DNA of 64,000 nt from Gottfriedia sp002574545 (GTDB taxonomy: Bacteria > Bacillota > Bacilli > Bacillales > Bacillaceae_G), in the NCBI GenBank assembly GCA_052180195.1, contig CP197469.1; one strand, 5' to 3'. Shown in pieces: positions 26,439-33,964 of the stretch. The notes beneath the pieces were generated by a model, which saw only the letters and a program-made list of their open reading frames with translations, was not told the origin of the DNA and did no database searches. Made by a program: the position numbers and the translations under genes. Numbering within the stretch: position 1 is the first letter of the stretch; each line of letters opens with the position of its first letter.

Positions 26439-26840
26439 ATGAATGATCAAGTAAGACGCTCAACGCCACTTTTCCCAATCGGAATAGTCATTTCGTTAAC
26501 TGAATTATCTGCAAGACAAATTCGATATTATGAAGAGCATGATTTAATTCGTCCTGCTCGTACTGAAGGAAATCGTAGATTATTTTCTTTCAATGATGTC
26601 GATCGATTGTTAGAGATAAAAACTTTTATAGAACAAGGCTTAAATTTAGCAGGAATTAAAGAAGTACTCAATTTAAAATCGTCAGAAAAATCCAAAGAAA
26701 CAGTCGTTCAACAAGTCATTGTTGAAAAATCAATATCAGATGAACAGCTTCGAAAAATGCTTCGTCAAGAGTTATATCAAAATGGTAAGTTAGGTAGAAC
26801 TTCTTTACGACAAGGAGATATGTCTCGATTCTTTCATTAA
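26439..26840 (+). CDS. glnR: MerR-type nitrogen regulator GlnR
   Basis: The protein has 133 residues from the ATG at 26439, with cgaaaggagcattgct upstream. The in-frame ATG at 26418 lies before that site. The MerR winged helix is at residues 15-80 (FPIGIVISLTELSARQIRYYEE, then RTEGNRRLFSFNDV). The C-terminal tail (GRTSLRQGDMSRFFH) is where feedback-inhibited glutamine synthetase docks to activate DNA binding (known for B. subtilis GlnR). It is cotranscribed with two glutamine synthetase genes downstream and carries its own operators in the promoter. Confidence 0.95.
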   Translation: MNDQVRRSTPLFPIGIVISLTELSARQIRYYEEHDLIRPARTEGNRRLFSFNDVDRLLEIKTFIEQGLNLAGIKEVLNLKSSEKSKETVVQQVIVEKSISDEQLRKMLRQELYQNGKLGRTSLRQGDMSRFFH

Positions 26841-26897
26841 GTTATTGATTAAGTCCGGATTATTCTAGCTTTTATATTTATATGGGGGGAAATATAA

Positions 26898-28199
26898 ATG
26901 AAAAAGGAAACGATTTTAAATAGTGTTGAAGAACATAGTCTTGAATTTGTACAGTTATTTTTTACAGATGTAGAAGGGGTATTCAAACATTTAGAACTAC
27001 CAATCACACAAATTGAAAAAATACTTAATAATGAAACTATGTTTGATGGCTCTAGTATTAACGGATTCACAAAAATTGAAGCAAGTGATATGATGCTTTA
27101 CCCAGATTTGAATACTTGGAAAGTCGACACAATCGAAAAAGTTGGACTCTTCATTTGTGATGTTCATTATCCAAATGGCACACCTTTTGAAGGTGATCCT
27201 AGAAATGTGCTTAAACGAGCAATTGAAAAAGCGACTGACAAGGGATTTACTTCGTTTAATGTTGGACCTGAACCTGAATTCTTCCTATTTAATAAGGAGG
27301 GAAATCAATTAGTTCCAAATGACAATGGTGGATATTTTGATGTAGCCCCCCTAGATAAAACAGTTACAATACGACGTGAAATTACGAAAGCACTTCAAGC
27401 TTTAGGGTTAGAAGTTGAAGCTTTACATCACGAAGTTGCAATCGGTCAACATGAGATTGATTGGAAATACGCACCAGGATTACAAACAGCTGATAATATT
27501 CAACTATTTAAATATACAGTTAAAACAATTGCTGAAAAAAATGGTTTAGTTGCTACATTCATGCCAAAACCAATTTTTGGAGAAAATGGCTCAGGGATGC
27601 ATTGTCATATGAGTCTAGGAAATGATAATGGTAATGCCTTTTATGATCAGCATGATTCAATTGGATTATCTGAAACAGCACGACAATTTATTGCAGGTGT
27701 TTTAACACATGCCCGTGCAAATGCTTCAGTTACAAATCCAACAGTTAACTCATATAAGCGTTTAGTTCCAGGCTATGAAGCACCAGTTTACGTAGCTTGG
27801 TCACAAAGTAATCGTACTTGTACAATCCGAATACCGGCTGCAAGAGGTGCAGGTACAAGAATCGAAGTACGAAATCCAGACCCATCTGCAAATCCTTATT
27901 TAGCTTTAGCTGTTTTATTATCTGCAGGCTTGGATGGTATTGAAAGAAAATTAACGCCTCCAGTCGAACGTAGTGAAAACCTGTATTTGATGGATGACGT
28001 AACTAGAAAAGCAGAAGGTATTGAAACATTACCTGGAAGCTTACTTGAAGCCGTGACAGAACTTGAAAACAGTGAATTCCTACAACAGGTATTAGGAAAA
28101 CACGTATTTTATTCATTCCTTCAAAACAAAAAAGAAGAATGGGATGCTTATCGATTACGTGTATCAGAATGGGAAAAAGAAACATATTTAAACTGCTAA
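26898..28199 (+). CDS. Second, divergent glutamine synthetase (type I-like)
   Basis: This 433-residue protein has the full GS catalytic core: MFDGSSINGF, NVGPEPEFFLF, HHEVAIGQHEID, NGSGMHCHMSL and NPTVNSYKRLVPGYEAP. It differs from the downstream glnA: it is 11 residues shorter, lacks the loop FPWTAEKGKVA, has Lys59 where GlnA has Arg62, has Ile for Pro in HHEVA(P)GQ, and ends in YLNC rather than YMSVY. In B. subtilis Arg62 mediates glutamine feedback inhibition. So this could be a feedback-insensitive GS or a gamma-glutamyl ligase of another amine. A typical ATG follows tatggggggaaatata. It is cotranscribed after glnR. Confidence 0.85.
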   Translation: MKKETILNSVEEHSLEFVQLFFTDVEGVFKHLELPITQIEKILNNETMFDGSSINGFTKIEASDMMLYPDLNTWKVDTIEKVGLFICDVHYPNGTPFEGDPRNVLKRAIEKATDKGFTSFNVGPEPEFFLFNKEGNQLVPNDNGGYFDVAPLDKTVTIRREITKALQALGLEVEALHHEVAIGQHEIDWKYAPGLQTADNIQLFKYTVKTIAEKNGLVATFMPKPIFGENGSGMHCHMSLGNDNGNAFYDQHDSIGLSETARQFIAGVLTHARANASVTNPTVNSYKRLVPGYEAPVYVAWSQSNRTCTIRIPAARGAGTRIEVRNPDPSANPYLALAVLLSAGLDGIERKLTPPVERSENLYLMDDVTRKAEGIETLPGSLLEAVTELENSEFLQQVLGKHVFYSFLQNKKEEWDAYRLRVSEWEKETYLNC

Positions 28200-28218
28200 T
28201 CACTAAACTTAAAATAAA

Positions 28219-28262
28219 AAAATAGAAAAGTGGAAGTAGTTTAGCTCTACTTTTCTATTTTA
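28219..28262 (+). terminator. Terminator or attenuator between the two GS genes
   Basis: Stem aaatagaaaagt / acttttctattt with the T-rich sequence needed for termination. It may limit read-through from the glnR operon into the canonical glnA. Confidence 0.65.
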
Positions 28263-28313
28263 AAGTGTGTTAGACTAATTTTGTTTGTTGCATACGAAAG
28301 GGGAACTTTTATA

Positions 28314-29648
28314 ATGGCTAAGTTTACAAAAGAAGATATTTTCCGTATTTCAAAAGAACAAAACGTAAAGTACATACGTCTACAATTTACGGATTTACTA
28401 GGGGTTATCAAAAACGTTGAAATTCCAGTAAGTCAGCTTGAAAAAGCTTTAGACAATAAAATGATGTTTGACGGTTCTTCAATCGAAGGATTCGTTCGTA
28501 TCGAAGAATCAGATATGTATTTATTCCCTGATTTAGACACTTGGGTAGTATTCCCATGGACTGCTGAAAAAGGAAAAGTAGCACGTTTAATCTGTGATAT
28601 TTACAATGCAGATGGCACTCCATTTGAAGGAGATCCTCGTAATAACTTAAAACGTATGTTAAAAGAAATGGAAGCTTTAGGCTTCACAGATTTCAACTTA
28701 GGGCCTGAGCCAGAATTCTTCTTATTTAAATTAGATGAAAAAGGTGAACCAACTCTTGAGTTAAACGATAAAGGTGGTTACTTCGACTTAGCACCAACTG
28801 ACTTAGGTGAAAACTGCCGTCGTGATATCGTTCTTGAACTTGAAGAAATGGGCTTTGAAATCGAAGCATCTCACCACGAAGTAGCTCCAGGACAACATGA
28901 AATTGATTTCAAATATGCTGGTGCAATCAAAGCTTGTGATGACATTCAAACATTTAAATTAGTTGTAAAAACAATCGCTCGTAAACACGGTTTACACGCT
29001 ACATTCATGCCAAAACCATTATTTGGTGTAAACGGTTCAGGTATGCACTGTAACTTATCATTATTTACAAATGGTAAAAACGCATTCTACGATGAGACTG
29101 GTGAATTAGGTTTAAGTGAAAATGCACGTCACTTCATCGCAGGGATCTTAAAACATGCTCCAAACTTTACAGCTGTTACAAACCCAACTGTAAACTCATA
29201 CAAACGTTTAGTACCTGGCTATGAAGCTCCATGTTACGTAGCATGGTCAGCAAGAAACCGTAGTCCACTAATTCGTATTCCTGCATCTCGTGGCCTAAGC
29301 ACACGTGTAGAAGTACGTTCAGTAGACCCAGCTGCAAACCCATACTTAGCATTATCAGTATTATTAGCAGCAGGTTTAGACGGAATCAAAAACAAATTAG
29401 AAGCTCCAGCTCCAGTAGACCGTAACATCTACGTTATGTCTAAAGAAGAGCGCGAAGAAGTTGGAATCATCGATTTACCAGCAACTTTAGCAGCTGCACT
29501 AGATCTATTAAAAACAGACGAAGTAATCGTTAATGCTCTAGGATCACACTTATTCGAACACTTTGTAGAAGCAAAAGAAATCGAATGGGATATCTTCCGT
29601 ACTCAAGTTCACCCTTGGGAAAGAGATCAATACATGTCAGTATATTAA
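28314..29648 (+). CDS. glnA: Glutamine synthetase
   Basis: The start at 28314 (MAKFTKEDIF), preceded by gaaaggggaactttt, gives 444 residues, the length I recall for B. subtilis GlnA, and avoids the upstream extension of the frame. All active-site blocks are present: GSSIEGFVRIEESDMY with feedback residue Arg62, GPEPEFFLFK, HHEVAPGQHEID, GSGMHCNLSLF, NPTVNSYKRLVPGYEAP and the C-terminal WERDQYMSVY. It condenses glutamate and ammonia with ATP. When feedback-inhibited it should also control GlnR and TnrA. Codon use looks more biased than the paralogue upstream, consistent with high expression. Confidence 0.96.
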   Translation: MAKFTKEDIFRISKEQNVKYIRLQFTDLLGVIKNVEIPVSQLEKALDNKMMFDGSSIEGFVRIEESDMYLFPDLDTWVVFPWTAEKGKVARLICDIYNADGTPFEGDPRNNLKRMLKEMEALGFTDFNLGPEPEFFLFKLDEKGEPTLELNDKGGYFDLAPTDLGENCRRDIVLELEEMGFEIEASHHEVAPGQHEIDFKYAGAIKACDDIQTFKLVVKTIARKHGLHATFMPKPLFGVNGSGMHCNLSLFTNGKNAFYDETGELGLSENARHFIAGILKHAPNFTAVTNPTVNSYKRLVPGYEAPCYVAWSARNRSPLIRIPASRGLSTRVEVRSVDPAANPYLALSVLLAAGLDGIKNKLEAPAPVDRNIYVMSKEEREEVGIIDLPATLAAALDLLKTDEVIVNALGSHLFEHFVEAKEIEWDIFRTQVHPWERDQYMSVY

Positions 29649-29654
29649 TCAAAT

Positions 29655-29691
29655 CAACCCTTGACGCTATTGGCGTTGAGGGTTTTTTCTT
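29655..29691 (+). terminator. Rho-independent terminator
   Basis: Stem aacccttgacgc / gcgttgagggtt (two wobbles) followed by tttttt. It ends glnA. Confidence 0.85.
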
Positions 29692-29851
29692 TTTTGTTTA
29701 AGTAGAGAAAAGCAAGGGGAAAAGGACCAAAAAATGATGAGAGTAAATTTTAAAGTGTTTGAAGACATTCATTCTTTAAGGTATTTATATGAAGTTTTTA
29801 GTTATTAAAAATTTCATGATATGAGGAGTAATGGTCTGTTTTTGGTGGTAA

Positions 29852-30505
29852 CTTGAAACGAAAATTATGAATGAAGGCTGGGCAAGTTATTGGCATATAA
29901 GAATTATGCGCGAACTAAATCTTGATTCAAATGAAGCGATTGAGTACGCAAAGCTTAATGTAGGAGTAGTTCAGCCGTCAAAAACAAGCATTAACCCATA
30001 TTATTTAGGACTAAGAATGTTTGAAGATATTGAATATCGATATAATAATCCAACAAAAGAAATGAAAGAATTAGGCGTTAAACCTGGCAGCGGAAGAGAA
30101 AAAATGTTTGAAGTACGAGAGTTAGAATCTGATAGTTCATTTATTCGAAACTACTTAACGAAAGAACTCGTTATGCGTGAAGATATGTATTTATTTCAAC
30201 GACAAGGTAAGGAGTATAAAGTCACTGATAAGGCATGGGAAAATGTAAGAGATCAACTTGTAGTTAGTCGGGTAAATGGAGGATTCCCATATATCGTTGT
30301 TCAAGAGGGCGATTACTTAAAAAATGGCGAGCTATATTTGAAGCACTCCTATGAAAATATGGAACTTGATGTGAAATATGTTGAGAAAGTAATGCCTTAT
30401 ATTCATCAGTTGTGGGGTAGAGGAATTCATTTGGAGACAAATATTGAGAATAAGTCTGTTTTGTTTAGTTATGATGGGAAGAATATTCATCGGAAGTATA
30501 TTTGA
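29852..30505 (+). pseudogene. spoVR: SpoVR, C-terminal fragment (remnant 1)
   Basis: The frame after a stop at 29849 reads LETKIMNEGWASYWH and continues for about 215 residues to a natural end (GKNIHRKYI). This corresponds to the C-terminal half of SpoVR, a conserved protein of about 470 residues needed for normal spore cortex formation in B. subtilis. The N-terminal half is missing, and the ATG at 29867 has no ribosome site, so it is a truncated pseudogene. Homology stops abruptly at ETKI. The body is uninterrupted, suggesting a recent truncation. Two shorter remnants of the same region lie at 36.8 and 37.1 kb. Confidence 0.88.
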
Positions 30506-30916
30506 TTTCATTTTTGATGCAACATAAACACTAAGGAAAAGAAAGTAAAAAATATTTGAGTAGTAGGACTTTGCTTCATATACTACTAAATTAGAAGGGG
30601 ACTACAATAAAAATTTGTAGTTCTCTTTTTTGTTCAAAAATTGTTATATTCAGGTAAGGACACAAAGACATATAAAAAAATTAAAATTTAATGAGAAAAT
30701 AGGAGGTATCAAGTTACTGAACCTTATCTACTTATATTTCATTAATACTATTTTGACACAATAAAGAAGGGATTTATTTAATTTATAAAGAAGGAAGATT
30801 AGTGACAGAAAATTACAATATATTCTGATTTGTATATTGAGCGGAGGGAAAACAAACAAAAATAAAGATAAATCGCTAAAATTTTCATTATATTACAAAT
30901 TTTATTAGGAGGAACT
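30506..30916. other. Intergenic with a terminator-like hairpin
   Basis: A hairpin at 30597-30631 (actacaa / ttgtagt then a T run) is the only structure seen. The remaining AT-rich stretch presumably carries the promoter of the secreted-protein gene. Confidence 0.5.
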
Positions 30917-32128
30917 ATGAAACTTAAAAATGGATTTATAGCTGGTCTTACTGCATTAACTATATTTGGAGTAAGTGCAAGCAACACGTTTGCCGAATCA
31001 ACAAATTACATAACAAATAAGCAGGCTACTTCACTTACAACAAGTGACATAGAATACTTAAAAAACCTTGGCTTTACCGAAGATTATATTCAACAAAAAC
31101 TTACTCAAAGTGAATTAAATTTATTGAAAAATGAACGTGTTGTTTCTCAAAATACTACTGAAAAGTATATTAAAACAACTGAAGTTTATGATGAAAAAAC
31201 TAAGAAAAATAAAGCAGTTGATATAGAGCTTTCAAAACAAGAGTTCGAAAAAGAAGTAAAGTTAGAGAAAGAAAAAAGATTGCAAAAAGACAGCAGCAAC
31301 ACTTTAAATACTTTGGACGGAACTTCAAGTAATGGATCAACTATAACGCCATTTGTGACAGGACCTATTTTTCCGCCGCCAGATCCAGAGCCGACTGTAC
31401 CAGACCCTTCGATAATTGTAGAAACGCCAGACGATCCACAGGGTAATCCTGATGAATTACCAGAATATGTAATAGATAAATCTGAAGTAACACCACCAAA
31501 TGAAGTAGTTATAGGTGATGGTGGTTCGAATACTTGGTATAATTATTCAAGTAGCTACAAAAAAATGAAAACAACAGTAAAACTACTTTCTTCAGGTGTA
31601 TACCATATAACATCTGTTATGAATTGGGTGATTGTACCTAAATACAAAGAAGTAGATATGTTTGCAGTAGCATGGGATGATTCATCTGATTATGCTTTGG
31701 ATTATAATTCAGTATATGGCACCCAAAAGTATGTAGCTAAAAATCCATTTACAGGTAAAACTACATCAGGTACCTACACTTATGATTTAACTCATGATCC
31801 AAATAATTTTACCGTGAAAAATGGAAGTAATGGTGTAATGGTAAAACAAAATTTAAAAAATAATTGGGATGCATACGAAATTAGTGGGTATACTCAAACA
31901 CTTGAAATGACAGTTAAGCGCGAAAAATCTAACAATACTAGTTATTTCAATGTACGAACTGGGTATAGACATCAAACTGATAGTTTTCGAGTAAGATTAG
32001 ATGGTTTTAATTTAACATTGGGAGGTTCAAAAGACGGTGTGTCGGGAGAATTGGGTCTTAATTATTCATTAGATACAACCGAACATTACGACGCATTGTA
32101 TAAAATTTATTCCCAAATTGCGGATTAA
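30917..32128 (+). CDS. Secreted protein with Pro-rich linker, unknown function
   Basis: The protein has 403 residues with a clear Sec signal peptide (MKLKNGFIAGLTALTIFGVS then NTFAES). Residues 30-130 are helical and charged (SDIEYLKNLGFTEDYIQQKL). A linker rich in Pro/Asp follows (FPPPDPEPTVPDPS). The C-terminal 200 residues are beta-rich with many Tyr/Thr/Ser (SSYKKMKTTVKLLSSGVYHI, NVRTGYRHQTDSFRVRLDGF). It has no LPXTG or S-layer motif, so it is likely released. Family unknown to me. The ATG follows taggaggaact. A small membrane-protein gene follows 53 nt later. Confidence 0.75.
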   Translation: MKLKNGFIAGLTALTIFGVSASNTFAESTNYITNKQATSLTTSDIEYLKNLGFTEDYIQQKLTQSELNLLKNERVVSQNTTEKYIKTTEVYDEKTKKNKAVDIELSKQEFEKEVKLEKEKRLQKDSSNTLNTLDGTSSNGSTITPFVTGPIFPPPDPEPTVPDPSIIVETPDDPQGNPDELPEYVIDKSEVTPPNEVVIGDGGSNTWYNYSSSYKKMKTTVKLLSSGVYHITSVMNWVIVPKYKEVDMFAVAWDDSSDYALDYNSVYGTQKYVAKNPFTGKTTSGTYTYDLTHDPNNFTVKNGSNGVMVKQNLKNNWDAYEISGYTQTLEMTVKREKSNNTSYFNVRTGYRHQTDSFRVRLDGFNLTLGGSKDGVSGELGLNYSLDTTEHYDALYKIYSQIAD

Positions 32129-32181
32129 TGAACTAAATTACATTGTTGAAATAGTATCTTACATAGTAAGGGGAACGGTTT

Positions 32182-32310
32182 ATGAAGGATTCTTTATATA
32201 AAATACTTAATATAATATGTTTGATTACAATTGCTGTTTTACTTTACCGCATTGGTACAGAAATACATGTAGTTGGTAACCAAATATGGAAATTAGTTAA
32301 TACTCAATAA
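32182..32310 (+). CDS. Small single-span membrane protein (42 aa)
   Basis: The ATG at 32182 is preceded by agtaaggggaacggtt. The 42-residue product begins MKDSLYKILNIICLITIAVL and has one hydrophobic helix, then a polar tail ending WKLVNTQ. It sits 53 nt after the secreted-protein gene and before a clear terminator, so the two are probably one transcript. The pairing recalls toxin/immunity or secretion-helper couples, but that is speculation. Confidence 0.65.
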   Translation: MKDSLYKILNIICLITIAVLLYRIGTEIHVVGNQIWKLVNTQ

Positions 32311-32334
32311 ATAAATGATCTTGAAATGAAAAAA

Positions 32335-32369
32335 GTACTCAGTATTAAGTAATACTGAGTGCTTTTTTA
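32335..32369 (+). terminator. Rho-independent terminator
   Basis: Stem gtactcagtatt / aatactgagtgc with a 4-nt loop and a T run. It ends the two-gene unit before it. Confidence 0.88.
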
Positions 32370-32899
32370 TTAGTGATATAACCAGATTCTTTGATTATTT
32401 TGGATAGTTAGATTTTTAGTAAATTATTAACTTTATAAATTAAATGAGAATCTACACTAATTGTAGGTTCTTTTTTGTGCCCTTTAAAAATGACAACCCA
32501 CTCATATTGAAAAAGTGATTTAGGGGAAAACATTTTGGTTAATTATTATGGAAAGAGCCTGCATTAGAAGTATATTAATCCGATTATTACTAGGCAGTTT
32601 TTGTCTATGGATACTCTAAGCCCCTAAACTATAACTTTATAATTATCCCTATCGATAGGATAAACTGGACGGGGGTTATCTGAAAAATCGAAGATGCCAT
32701 ACCTGGTAGCTTGCTACACAACGAGTACCTCATGCTGCTTTTTTTATCTCGTTACAAAATCTTCACTTTTATTCTCTTGTTTTGATAAATTAACAAAACA
32801 ATTCACCTTTAATCGACATTTTAAATTTCCAATATTTTCAAAAAATACCAAATAATAGAAAAATTCGATTGATAGAATAGGATTTTGATGTTAGTATAG
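32370..32899. other. Intergenic, no gene recognised
   Basis: The stretch 32570-32760 is less AT-rich and holds short inverted segments (tatccctatcgatagg, ggtagcttgctacac) before a T run at 32745. It could be an RNA leader or a decayed element. I found no riboswitch core or open frame to support either. Confidence 0.35.
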
Positions 32900-33151
32900 A
32901 TTTTAGTAAGACAAATACATAGCAAAAGCCAAGCAGTAGCAGATAGGGTTTGGATAGATGATTTACTTTATATTTCTCAATATGATGGTGGGGCTACTAA
33001 ATACTTTGAAAAAACAGTAGATGGTACAAGATATCGTGGTTACTTATTAAAATATAAGCAAGCTGGTTTATATCAGTATTATCAAGGGTATTTATACCGA
33101 GAGGGTATACCTTATCCAATTCCGTCAATAGTAAAACCAATTAATCTATAA
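32900..33151 (+). pseudogene. Remnant of a secreted-type protein C-terminus
   Basis: After a TAG at 32897 the frame stays open for 83 codons, reading HSKSQAVADRVWIDDLLYIS, then TRYRGYLLKYKQAGLYQYYQ and REGIPYPIPSIVKPINL before TAA. The sense and composition are protein-like (Tyr-rich, Bacillus exported style), but there is no start codon with a ribosome site and no signal peptide. It is best read as the tail of a lost exported protein. Family unknown. Confidence 0.5.
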
Positions 33152-33278
33152 GAATAAACTATTAGTTCTTGAAAACCTGCTTTTTTAAGTAAGTTTCAAG
33201 AACTTTTTTAATCTACCTGTATTTCTTTAAGAACTGCTAATTAATTCTTTTGTTTAAAAATTATTGGGATGTGATCAT

Positions 33279-33959
33279 ATGATACTATCAGTCAATCAAA
33301 TTCATAAATCATATAGAAAAGAAAAAGTGCTAACTGGGTTATCATTTGAAATAGAAAATCCGCAAATCGTTGCACTAGTAGGTCCTAATGGTTCTGGAAA
33401 ATCAACGCTTTTAAATATCATTACCAACCTTGTAACTGCTGATGAAGGTGCAATTACTATACTTGGGAAAAGTAACAAAGACCCATCAATTTTTCGTGAT
33501 GTTTCATTCATGCAAGATAATTCGGTCCTTTATGATTATTTGACTGGGTATGACCATCTTCAATTTATTGGAGATGTGCAAGGAATTAAAAGGAAACAAC
33601 TAATGGAGGTAGCCAAAAGAGTAGGTATTGATGGCTATTTGAACAAAAAGGTGGCTTATTACTCTCTTGGGATGAAGCAACATTTACTTTTGACATTGGC
33701 TATTGCTAATCAACCTAAATTGCTTATTTTAGATGAGCCACTGAACGGACTTGACCCTACAAGTGCCATTAAAGTGAGAGAGCTACTATTACAGTTAGAA
33801 GAACAAGGAACTGCCATTCTTCTGTCCTCACATAACCTAGCAGAAATTGATCGAGTCACTTCGCATGTCCTATTTTTAAAGGATGGAGTTCTTATAAATG
33901 ATGAACTTTCAATAAGTGCTGAAGAACGTTATAAAAAGATTTTTTTTGAAGAGGGGTGA
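33279..33959 (+). CDS. ABC transporter ATP-binding protein
   Basis: The protein has 226 residues from the ATG at 33279 (upstream ttgggatgtgatcat). It has Walker A GPNGSGKST at about residue 35, Q-loop FMQDNSVLYDYLT, a signature reduced to YSLGMKQ, Walker B LLILDEPLNGLDP, and a late switch histidine in LLSSHNLAEID. It energises the large permease encoded 5 nt downstream. ABC-2 exporters of this type move peptides, antibiotics or lipids outward. No substrate is indicated. Confidence 0.9.
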   Translation: MILSVNQIHKSYRKEKVLTGLSFEIENPQIVALVGPNGSGKSTLLNIITNLVTADEGAITILGKSNKDPSIFRDVSFMQDNSVLYDYLTGYDHLQFIGDVQGIKRKQLMEVAKRVGIDGYLNKKVAYYSLGMKQHLLLTLAIANQPKLLILDEPLNGLDPTSAIKVRELLLQLEEQGTAILLSSHNLAEIDRVTSHVLFLKDGVLINDELSISAEERYKKIFFEEG

Positions 33960-33964
33960 TTAGT

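Noticed and set aside
28260..28313. GlnR box upstream of the canonical glnA
   Set aside because: Only one half-site (TGTTAGA) is present and the second half does not match, so it is not called.
32570..32770. Riboswitch or T-box in the less AT-rich stretch
   Set aside because: No conserved core such as an S-box, B12 box or T-box sequence is present. Left as unexplained intergenic sequence.
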